From the NCBI GenBank assembly GCA_030844565.1, contig JAUUNK010000061.1, positions 1-23,893 of the forward strand: 23,893 nucleotides of DNA, given 5' to 3'. This document shows positions 17,440 through 23,893 of this stretch, one piece after another. Position numbers and translations under genes: made by a program. The DNA comes from Bacteroides ovatus. Its GTDB lineage: Bacteria; Bacteroidota; Bacteroidia; Bacteroidales; Bacteroidaceae. The notes under the pieces were generated by a model. It was given only the letters and a program-made list of their open reading frames with translations, did not search any database and was not told the origin of the DNA. How positions within the stretch are numbered: the first letter of the stretch is position 1; each line of letters opens with the position of its first letter.

Positions 17440-18528
17440 ATGAATATCTATTTTTTTATCCAAGACATATCCTTAACAGGCGGAACAGAAAGGGTGACTG
17501 TCAATTTATCCAATTTGTTTGTCTGTAAGGGACATAAAGTAACTATTATTTCTTTCAACAGAGGGAAAGAAAAGGTTACTTACCAGCCTGTGACAGAAGT
17601 CGGAATCGTTTATTTATCGAATGAACCCTATCCTATAGATAGCGGATATATAGCTCGATTACGTTCTTTTTATCATAGCATAAAGGCATTAAAACATTTT
17701 TTTAGGTCACAAATAAACAAGAATGAAGAGAATGTCTTTATCAGCCAGAATTTTTTTGCCAATACTTTGTTATGGTTGGCAGGAGAATCTAAAGATGTAT
17801 TAGGATGTGAACATTTCAAGTATGACTTGTATCCGAAACCAGTCAGGGCTTTAAGATGCTTTGTTTATTCTTTCTTTAAAAAGATAATCGTATTGACAGA
17901 TAAAGACCAGACGAAATTCTGCAAACATCTTTCGCAAAATAAGGTAGTTACTATCCCTAATATGGCAATCGCTAAAGAAGATTTTAAACTGGATTTAACT
18001 AGTAAAACCATCATTGCTGTAGGACGTCTGCATCCTCAAAAAGGATTTGATATGCTGATATCTGCAGCAAAAGACGTGTTTGATAAGTATCCGGATTGGC
18101 ATTTGAACATATTCGGAGAAGGAGAATTGAAAGATGCATTACAGTCGCAGATTCAAACTCTCGGCCTGCAAAGGAACATATTTTTAAAGGGATATACGGA
18201 TAATATAAATGGGGAGTTTGCAAAGAGTGCCTTTTTTGTATTATCGTCCAGATATGAAGGTTTCCCCATGGTTTTAGTGGAAGCGATGAGTTTGGGAATG
18301 CCTTCTGTAGCATTCGATTGTCCAGAAGGTCCCGCACAATTGTTGGCAGAAGGAGGCGGCATTTTAGTTGAAAAAGAAAATATTTCCAAATTGTCTGAAG
18401 CCATGGTTTATATGATAGAACATCCTGATTTCAGACAAAAGTGCTCTAAACATAGAGAGTTCATAAAAGAGCATTTATCTCCGAAAGTTATCTATGAAAA
18501 ATGGAGATATGTTTTTGAATCTAAATGA
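17440..18528 (+). CDS. Glycosyltransferase, GT4-like (GT-B fold)
   Basis: A 362-aa predicted retaining glycosyltransferase. ATG 17440 is preferred over the TTG at 17431, and MNIYFFIQDISLTGGTERV is a typical GT4 start with the TGGTERV acceptor loop. The C-terminal domain has AVGRLHPQKGFDMLISA and the EX7E element YEGFPMVLVEAM (Glu273 and Glu281), followed by FDCPEGPAQLL, a form common in GalNAc, Glc and related GT4 enzymes. It sits 19 bases after the pyruvyl transferase, and its stop overlaps the next start as ATGA. Confidence 0.9.
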   Translation: MNIYFFIQDISLTGGTERVTVNLSNLFVCKGHKVTIISFNRGKEKVTYQPVTEVGIVYLSNEPYPIDSGYIARLRSFYHSIKALKHFFRSQINKNEENVFISQNFFANTLLWLAGESKDVLGCEHFKYDLYPKPVRALRCFVYSFFKKIIVLTDKDQTKFCKHLSQNKVVTIPNMAIAKEDFKLDLTSKTIIAVGRLHPQKGFDMLISAAKDVFDKYPDWHLNIFGEGELKDALQSQIQTLGLQRNIFLKGYTDNINGEFAKSAFFVLSSRYEGFPMVLVEAMSLGMPSVAFDCPEGPAQLLAEGGGILVEKENISKLSEAMVYMIEHPDFRQKCSKHREFIKEHLSPKVIYEKWRYVFESK

Positions 18529-19566
18529 AAAATGCTATGAATAATGATAGTCAAGTTATTGTATCTAAAAAAGAACGTTTACATTGGTTGGATTATTCCA
18601 AAACCATAGGGATGTACTTAGTCGTATTAGGGCATGTTAAAGACAACACGCTGTTATTAAAGGGAATTATTTACTCATTCCACATGCCTCTTTTCTTCTT
18701 CCTATCAGGCTTTTTACATAAATTAAGAATTGGGGGGGGGTAAGTTTTGTGTTTCACTTGTAAAACAATTAGTGATTCCATTCTTCATCTTCAATGGGTT
18801 GACTTTGCTGACGAAAATTAAGGATATACAGACAAATGGATTGATAGTAACGGTATATGACTTTTTAAAAGATTTTTTCGAAAGCACATTCTTAGGGGAC
18901 TTTCCTGTTGGTCCGACTTGGTTTATCTTAAGCCTGATATGGATGAAAATCATTATGTTCTTACTCTTGAAAATCAGAGAAGATTTCTTGTCTTTACTTA
19001 TTATAGAAATAATATGGATTACAGCACTGACATTGTATTACACATTGGACTTTCCGCAAATACCTAATTATTTTCATTTGGGCAGTTCGTTGCTTGGTTT
19101 TCCTTTTTACCTTGCTGGATTTCTGCTAAAATTAAAGTACAAAGAGACAGTAGCTTGGATAAAACGCAAACGTTGGACAATCGGTCTGATCTTTGTATTT
19201 TATATAATCGGTTTTCTTTTCAATGGCTTTGCTTCATTAGAAGGCTGTAAAGTAGGGAATTATATTCTATTAATGTATCTCACCGGACTGTGTGGAACTC
19301 TATTGACAATCGTCTCAACCCATTTATTGAAACGTCCGAACAAGTGGGTTTATGTGCTTAGTTGCGGTATGATTGTTATATTGTGTACACACGGTTTCAT
19401 ACTGAATATGACTATTAATAAGTTCCCGATTTTTGAACTTTATTCTTGGGCTTGGTACATTTATGCCGTTATAAGTTGTATCATAATTATGATAATAGAA
19501 ATTCCTATCATTCTATTTTGTTCACGCTATTTTAAGTGGGCAATGGGTGGAAGGAAGATATTTTAA
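18525..19566 (+). CDS. Membrane acyltransferase (acyltransferase-3 family), interrupted at a G9 tract (phase-OFF state)
   Basis: Starting at ATG 18525 the frame encodes the conserved N-terminus of a membrane O-acyltransferase (LDYSKTIGMYLVVLGHV, then FHMPLFFFLSGFLHK) and meets TAA at 18741, directly after nine G. The remainder of a normal acyltransferase continues in the +1 frame (KFCVSLVKQLVIPFFIFNG ... AMGGRKIF) to TAA at 19566, with no other lesion seen. Removing one G (or adding two) joins the halves as LRIGGGKFCVSL into a 346-aa protein, the right length for the family. Nine or ten G give truncated peptides of about 72-80 residues. This is the OFF configuration of a putative slipped-strand switch, unless the tract length is a sequencing error. 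ATG 18537 is an alternative start. Confidence 0.82.
18732..18740 (+). repeat. Poly-G tract (G9) at the frame break of the second acyltransferase
   Basis: Nine consecutive G followed immediately by TAA in the upstream reading frame. The frame change between the two halves of the acyltransferase falls exactly here. G8 or G11 would restore the full-length frame. Confidence 0.9.
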
Positions 19567-19896
19567 TTGAAAGTATTCATCATGCGAATCAATTATCTAA
19601 ACAGTTTACGTTTATTGGCAACTCTAAGTGTTGTCTTTTTACATACCAGTGCCAGATTACTTGATGCGAGAGAAATCACAAATCTTGATACTCAATTTGG
19701 GTTATCATGTTATAAATATACCATGCAATTCGGTGTCCCTGTCTTTATCATGATTTCGGGCGCCTTATTCTTAAACCCATCTAAAGAAGTTGGTTTTGGC
19801 TTGTTTGGGCGTAAATATGTGAAAAGAATCGTTTCGGCATTGGTAATATTTGGCTTGCCTATGTGCCTAATTGAAACATATTTTAGCAAACAGGGA

Positions 19897-19907
19897 GGGG
19901 GGGGGGG
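19897..19907 (+). repeat. Poly-G tract (G11) at the first frame break of the third acyltransferase
   Basis: Eleven consecutive G, preceded by CAGGGA and followed by AAATTAA. The upstream reading frame ends at TAA five bases after the tract, while the protein continues in another frame. G10 would carry the frame into the second segment. Confidence 0.9.
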
Positions 19908-20058
19908 AAATTAATAGTATTATACATTTCGCAACAGGACATTCGTGGGCACACATGTGGTATCTGTATATGTTAATAGGGCTTTATCTGATTACACCTG
20001 TTATCAAGCCGTTTGTAGTGAAAGCTTCGAATAAGGATTGGCTGGCTGCTTTAGGACT

Positions 20059-20066
20059 GTTTGTTT
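20059..20066 (+). repeat. Tandem 4-base duplication (GTTT x2) at the second frame break of the third acyltransferase
   Basis: GTTTGTTT followed by GTCC. Deleting one unit gives a continuous acyltransferase frame, so this looks like a small frameshifting duplication. With only two units it is unlikely to be a hypermutable switch. Confidence 0.55.
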
Positions 20067-20734
20067 GTCCTGTCATCATTATTCCCGACTTTGAATGCCG
20101 CGGGAGTTGGATTGACAGGGTATATGATTTTTTCCACTCCTTATTTGTTTATCTATTTGTTGGGATATTGGTTGTGTTGGAAAATTCCACAAAAGATTTA
20201 TGGGAACAAAATGCTTCTGATTGTAATCATTATCCTATGTATTGGGATTATTATCACGAAATGTTATTATAGACTTGACGTTTACGGTTACGCTACTCCT
20301 GTCGTAATCTGTTTGGCTTCAGCCTTGTTCCTTTTATTTAAGTCATTGAATATGAATTGGAACATAGCTAACAAACTGGCACCCTATTGTCTTGGCATTT
20401 ATCTGATGCATCCTGTATTCATCAATTTCGTTTATAAGTTTTTGAATATAAATGAAGAGATGGTTGTACCCATCTTAAATTTCATAGGTTTCTTCCTGCT
20501 GTTCACACTCTGATTCATCAGACTGCATGTATATTCCGATGAAAATCCCGTTTATGAAGGAGCATGTGTTGTAGATAAATTAAAATAAGTTTTGTCTTCA
20601 TCAGCGGATAAAGACAAAAAACAAGAGCCATTATTATACAGAAGAAATAGAGGACGCCATGTGGCATCCATTAATTCCATACACTTTCTAATTAGAAATA
20701 ACTGATTTCTAAAACTATATTTTCCAACTTTTTT

Positions 20735-21511
20735 ATGAACATCAAGATTTTGGTGGCGGCTCACAAGCAGTGTGAGATGCCTAAGAGTGACGTGTACCTG
20801 CCCGTACAGGTAGGAAAGGCTCTGCATCCCGATTTGGATTTAGGCTATCAGCCTGATAATGAAGGAGAGAATATCTCGGAGAAGAATCCTTATTACAGTG
20901 AATTGACTGCTATCTATTGGGCTTGGAAGAATCTGAAAGCCGATTATATCGGGTTGGTGCATTACCGCAGATACCTCGGAATGAAACACGGAAAAGATAA
21001 GTGGCAATGTCTGCTGACAAAGGAGGAAGCCCAAGCGCTATGCAAAGAACATGACATCATATTGCCACAGAAGCGGAGATACTATATAGAGTCGCTATGG
21101 TCGCATTACGAGCACACACATGATATTTCACATTTGGAAAAGACAAAAGCGATTATCGCAAAAGACTATCCGGAATACCTGCCTGCTTTCAACGAAGTGA
21201 TGAAAAGAACTTGGGGACACATGTTCAACATGTTCATCATGAAAAAGAGTTATGCGGATGAGTATTGCGCTTGGCTGTTTGACATTCTATTTAAAGTAGA
21301 AAAACAGATAGATTTCTCCTCCTTGCCTGCCTTTGACGCCCGTCTGTTTGGCAGAATCAGTGAACTACTGCTTGATGTATGGATAGAGACCAATGGGTAT
21401 TCACATAAGGAGATAAAGATGATACAGATGGGAAACGAGAACTGGCCCCAAAAGATTAAATATTTTTTAGCAGCTAAATTCTTTGGCAAGAAGTATACGC
21501 AGAGTCGATAA
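20735..21511 (+). CDS. DUF4422 family glycosyltransferase
   Basis: A 258-aa soluble protein of the DUF4422 family, generally annotated as a polysaccharide glycosyltransferase. Family blocks visible are NIKILVAAHKQCEMPKSDVYLPVQVG at the N-terminus, the NPYYSELTAIYWAWKN segment, LVHYRRYLG (His76 to Gly82) and GHMFNMFIMKKSYADEYCAWLF near residues 160-185. The length is usual for the family. It lies 160 bases after the acyltransferase remnant and directly before UDP-galactopyranose mutase. That position makes a galactofuranosyl-transferase role attractive but unproven. Confidence 0.82.
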   Translation: MNIKILVAAHKQCEMPKSDVYLPVQVGKALHPDLDLGYQPDNEGENISEKNPYYSELTAIYWAWKNLKADYIGLVHYRRYLGMKHGKDKWQCLLTKEEAQALCKEHDIILPQKRRYYIESLWSHYEHTHDISHLEKTKAIIAKDYPEYLPAFNEVMKRTWGHMFNMFIMKKSYADEYCAWLFDILFKVEKQIDFSSLPAFDARLFGRISELLLDVWIETNGYSHKEIKMIQMGNENWPQKIKYFLAAKFFGKKYTQSR

Positions 21512-21552
21512 ACCTATAAAATAAAAAAACACATTAAATTTAAGTATTATTC

Positions 21553-22677
21553 ATGCAACATTACGATTACCTAATAGTAGGCGCAGGCCTGTTCGGCTCT
21601 GTCTTTGCCTACAAAACCAAGGAACAGGGCAAAAAATGTCTGGTGGTTGACCGCCGTCCACACTTGGGTGGGAATCTTTATTGTGAAGATGTGGAAGGCA
21701 TCCATGTGCATAAGTACGGGGCGCACATCTTCCATACATCTGATAAGAAGGTGTGGGACTTTGTCAACTCGATTGTGGAGTTCAACCGCTACACCAACTC
21801 ACCCGTGGCAAACAACAAGGGCAAGCTCTACAACCTGCCGTTCAACATGAACACGTTCTACCAGATGTGGGGCGTGACCACCCCTGCCGAAGCCAAGGCG
21901 AAGATAGAAGAGCAGAAGGCAGAAGCCATTGCGCGTATGAAAGCGGACGGTGTAAGCGAGCCACGCAACTTGGAAGAACAGGCGCAAACGCTTATCGGCA
22001 AGGACATTTACGAGAAACTGATAAAAGGTTATACCGAGAAGCAATGGGGACGGAAATGTACGGAGCTTCCGGCTTTCATCATCAAGAGGTTGCCCGTGCG
22101 TCTGGTTTTCGACAATAACTATTTTAATGACAAATACCAGGGGATTCCCATCGGCGGATATAATGTGTTGATAGAGCGTCTGCTGGACGGAGCAGATACA
22201 CGGTTGGGCTGTGATTTTTTTGCTCATCGTGAAGAATTGGAAGCTCTGGCGGATAAGGTGGTGTTTACCGGAGCCATTGATGAATATTACGGTTATCGGT
22301 TCGGCAAACTGGAATACCGCACGGTGCGGTTTGAGATGGAAACATTGGATACTCCGAACTACCAGGGTAATGCGGTGGTGAACTATACGGAACGGGAAGT
22401 GCCTTACACACGGGTCATCGAGCACAAGCATTTTGAGATGTTCGGCACGGATGTGGACAATTGCCCTAAGACGGTCATATCACGTGAATACAGTTCGGAA
22501 TGGACGGAAGGCAGCGAGCCTTATTATCCGGTGAATAACGAAAAGAACAATGCGCTTTATCTGAAATACAAAGAGCTAGCGGATAAGGAAACGAACGTTA
22601 TCTTCGGTGGAAGGCTTGCGGAGTATAAGTATTATGACATGCACCACATCGTAGAAAAAGTATTGAATCTGTTTTAA
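21553..22677 (+). CDS. glf: UDP-galactopyranose mutase
   Basis: A cytoplasmic flavoenzyme that interconverts UDP-galactopyranose and UDP-galactofuranose, supplying the furanose donor for the polysaccharide. The 374-aa protein has the normal family length. It starts with the FAD-binding Rossmann loop YLIVGAGLFGSVFA (GxGxxG at 10-15) and LVVDRRPHLGGN. Other signatures are VHKYGAHIFHTSDKKVWDF, NLPFNMNTFYQMWG, GYTEKQWGRKCTELP and the C-terminal block YYPVNNEKNNALYLKYKELA with VIFGGRLAEYKYYDMHH. The sequence is intact and GC-richer than the genes before 20574. Galactofuranose in the product is therefore likely, provided a matching transferase is present. Confidence 0.95.
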   Translation: MQHYDYLIVGAGLFGSVFAYKTKEQGKKCLVVDRRPHLGGNLYCEDVEGIHVHKYGAHIFHTSDKKVWDFVNSIVEFNRYTNSPVANNKGKLYNLPFNMNTFYQMWGVTTPAEAKAKIEEQKAEAIARMKADGVSEPRNLEEQAQTLIGKDIYEKLIKGYTEKQWGRKCTELPAFIIKRLPVRLVFDNNYFNDKYQGIPIGGYNVLIERLLDGADTRLGCDFFAHREELEALADKVVFTGAIDEYYGYRFGKLEYRTVRFEMETLDTPNYQGNAVVNYTEREVPYTRVIEHKHFEMFGTDVDNCPKTVISREYSSEWTEGSEPYYPVNNEKNNALYLKYKELADKETNVIFGGRLAEYKYYDMHHIVEKVLNLF

Positions 22678-22743
22678 TTTGTAAAAACGCAATTCTGAAA
22701 AGTCAATAATGCATGAAAAAGATCAAAAATCTGAAGACTTTCC

Positions 22744-23565
22744 ATGAAATATTTTTATTCTTTTATTATATTGTGCTGTTTGGTGACCAATATGTTGGGT
22801 CAGCATACCTACGGCACATCAGGGCTGCTTTATTCTCCTACAGCCGAAATGCAGAAAGACAAGACTGTCATGATTGGTGGCAGCATGATAGACCACAATA
22901 TTTATCGTGATGCCTATTGGAATGCCCATGATGAGTATAAACCTTATACTTATAACTACTATCTGAACATTACGCTGTTTCCATGGTTGGAAATAGCTTA
23001 TACCTGTACGCTGGTAAAAGGCATTCATGGCAGCAATTACTGGCCGCAGCAGACTTGGGGCAAATTTACCAATCAAGACCGTTCGTTTCATGGGCGTTTG
23101 CGTCTGTGGAAAGAAGGTTGGTGGCAGCAATGGACACCACAAATCGTGCTGGGAGCGAATGATCCGGGTAGTCACGAGAGTGCAGGCGGCGGTGACCTTA
23201 CATTTCAAGATGTAGGAGAAAGCACCAATCATCTGACCCGTTTCTATGTAGCTGCTACCAAGCATTTTACTTTTGAGAAATGGGGAACATTGGGTTTACA
23301 CGCTTCAGTCATCCAGTTTGACGGTTTGGATTTTGACAACGAACACGGCGTGACGGTAGGCATAAATTACCGTTTCAATCGTACTGAAGATGATTTTTGG
23401 AATAAAGCGTTGAACGGACTAAATCTGATGGGAGAATATTATGACGGCGTGTGGAACGTGGGAACAAACTATTCGGTGTGGAAAGACCGGATCAATGTGG
23501 TGGCAGCACTGTATGACAATCGGTTTTTGTCTGTTGGGATATATTTCAGAGTGTGCTTGAAGTAA
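22744..23565 (+). CDS. YjbH-like outer-membrane beta-barrel protein linked to exopolysaccharide
   Basis: A 273-aa exported protein. Residues 1-19 form a signal peptide (MKYFYSFIILCCLVTNMLG, then QHTYGTSG). The mature part begins GLLYSPTAEMQKDKTVMIGGS, which resembles the YjbH exopolysaccharide family start (a G..xTPTA-type opening). It then shows alternating aromatic and polar strands (YTYNYYLNITLFPWLEIAY, FYVAATKHF, VTVGINYRF) and ends in ...SVGIYFRVCLK, as expected of a beta-barrel. ATG 22744 is chosen because the signal peptide starts there. It probably acts in secretion or assembly of the polysaccharide at the outer membrane; the exact role is unknown. It is the last confident gene of the window. 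Confidence 0.75.
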   Translation: MKYFYSFIILCCLVTNMLGQHTYGTSGLLYSPTAEMQKDKTVMIGGSMIDHNIYRDAYWNAHDEYKPYTYNYYLNITLFPWLEIAYTCTLVKGIHGSNYWPQQTWGKFTNQDRSFHGRLRLWKEGWWQQWTPQIVLGANDPGSHESAGGGDLTFQDVGESTNHLTRFYVAATKHFTFEKWGTLGLHASVIQFDGLDFDNEHGVTVGINYRFNRTEDDFWNKALNGLNLMGEYYDGVWNVGTNYSVWKDRINVVAALYDNRFLSVGIYFRVCLK

Positions 23566-23893
23566 CCAAGTATTTATTCGAATTTATAAAGATTATTGGA
23601 ATAAAATTAAAAACAGGAAGAAGTTCAGTAATAAAGAAATTACATGAAGGACACAGTATCCTTTCGGCAAATACCATGGAGCCATCCGAACAGAACATAT
23701 GGAAATGGATGGATAACGAACAAGATGAAGGAGAAAATTCCTAAATCAGATGTACTGTTCTTGTTTTGGGGATGATACTTTTGCGGTTTCCATGCAGATA
23801 ACAAGTCAATTGTATCGTTGGAGCGAACGGCTCAGAGAAAAGTAAGCAGTCAAAAATTGGCTCATAATTGAAATCTCTATCTTCGCTGCGAAC
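23566..23893. other. 328-base right end without a confident gene
   Basis: Three weak frames exist. One runs forward to TAA 23742 from a GTG at 23553 inside the YjbH-like gene (63 codons, SVIKKLHEGHSIL ... WKWMDNEQDEGENS). Another runs forward from ATG 23644 to TGA 23773 (43 codons). A reverse frame is open from the window edge to a stop at 23741-23743 (about 50 codons, including FNYEPIFDCLLFSEPFAP). None shows a family motif I know. The reverse frame could be the end of a convergent gene continuing beyond the window. Confidence 0.4.

Larger units (their letters stand above)
19582..20574 (+). pseudogene. Third membrane acyltransferase, broken at a G11 tract and at further sites
   Basis: ATG 19582 opens a typical acyltransferase-3 protein (INYLNSLRLLATLSVVFLHT, then VPVFIMISGALFL) which runs into eleven G and stops at TAA 19912. 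The next part (SIIHFATGHSWAHMWYLYML, LIGLYLITPVIKPFV) is in the next frame; ten G would join it. A second break occurs at 20059-20066, where a tandem GTTT duplication moves the frame; removing one unit gives LGLFVLSSLFPTLNAAG. The third segment (LAPYCLGIYLMHPVFINF) stops at TGA 20511, yet a family-like C-terminus KIPFMKEHVL is readable in another frame to TAG 20572, so at least one more shift exists. Three or more lesions argue for decay rather than reversible switching alone. Intact length would be about 330 aa. A TTG at 19567 is an alternative start. Confidence 0.8.

Noticed and set aside
20590..20619. A 9-bp inverted repeat (TTTTGTCTT/AAGACAAAA) with a 12-base loop as a terminator.
   Set aside because: The stem is A/T-rich with a large loop and no T-run, so it is weak; it could equally be chance.
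21799..22431. A 210-codon minus-strand reading frame opposite glf.
   Set aside because: Glf is unmistakable on the plus strand, so this is an antisense shadow.
22713..22910. A 65-codon frame starting 31 bases before the YjbH-like gene, in another frame.
   Set aside because: It overlaps the signal-peptide start of the real gene and its later part is out-of-frame translation of a well-formed barrel protein; a leader peptide is possible but unsupported.
1..23893. CRISPR array, tRNA or rRNA genes, IS elements and invertible promoter repeats.
   Set aside because: No regular repeat-spacer pattern, cloverleaf, transposase motif or paired long inverted repeats flanking a promoter-like segment was found by reading both strands.

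Overview
The window looks like part of a capsular or surface polysaccharide locus from a gut Bacteroidales bacterium, most likely Bacteroides or Phocaeicola. This is inferred from the long one-strand run of Wzx/Wzy, glycosyltransferase and pyruvyl-transferase genes, the near absence of Shine-Dalgarno sequences, the AT-rich glycan genes beside GC-richer ends, and the protein families. No species can be named from the sequence alone.

Layout: (1) 1-2511: a stable hairpin, then an SF2 DEAH-box helicase with a WG-repeat-like tail, not obviously part of the glycan pathway. (2) 2512-4337: a decayed stretch with two very short reading frames, then a UDP-glucose 6-dehydrogenase-type gene broken by two in-frame stops. 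(3) 4357-13452: first glycan module, comprising a small unknown protein, Wzx flippase, membrane acyltransferase with a G9 tract (intact frame), FrhB-like iron-sulfur protein, pyruvyl transferase, Wzy-like polymerase, two GT4 glycosyltransferases and a hexapeptide acetyltransferase. (4) 13590-20574: second module, comprising an unknown 121-aa protein, a GT4, a second FrhB-like/pyruvyl-transferase pair, another GT4, an acyltransferase broken exactly at a G9 tract, and a third acyltransferase with a G11 tract plus further lesions. (5) 20735-23565: a DUF4422 glycosyltransferase, UDP-galactopyranose mutase and a YjbH-like outer-membrane protein. (6) 23566-23893: nothing firmly identified.

How the genes fit together: glycosyltransferases build a lipid-linked repeat unit, probably with galactofuranose made by Glf. 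Pyruvyl and acetyl groups decorate it, Wzx flips it, and Wzy polymerises it. Many neighbours overlap at ATGA or by a few bases, implying a translationally coupled operon. No initiating sugar-phosphate transferase, Wzz/Wzc, Wza, UpxY/UpxZ or invertible promoter was seen, so the locus is incomplete here or uses genes elsewhere.

The most interesting signal is that all three membrane O-acyltransferase genes, and no other gene, carry long poly-G runs (9, 9 and 11 G) in AT-rich DNA. One is in frame and two are out of frame at the tract. This is what slipped-strand phase variation of capsule acylation would look like, distinct from the promoter inversion usually described for Bacteroides capsules. 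The third gene has extra damage and looks like a true pseudogene.
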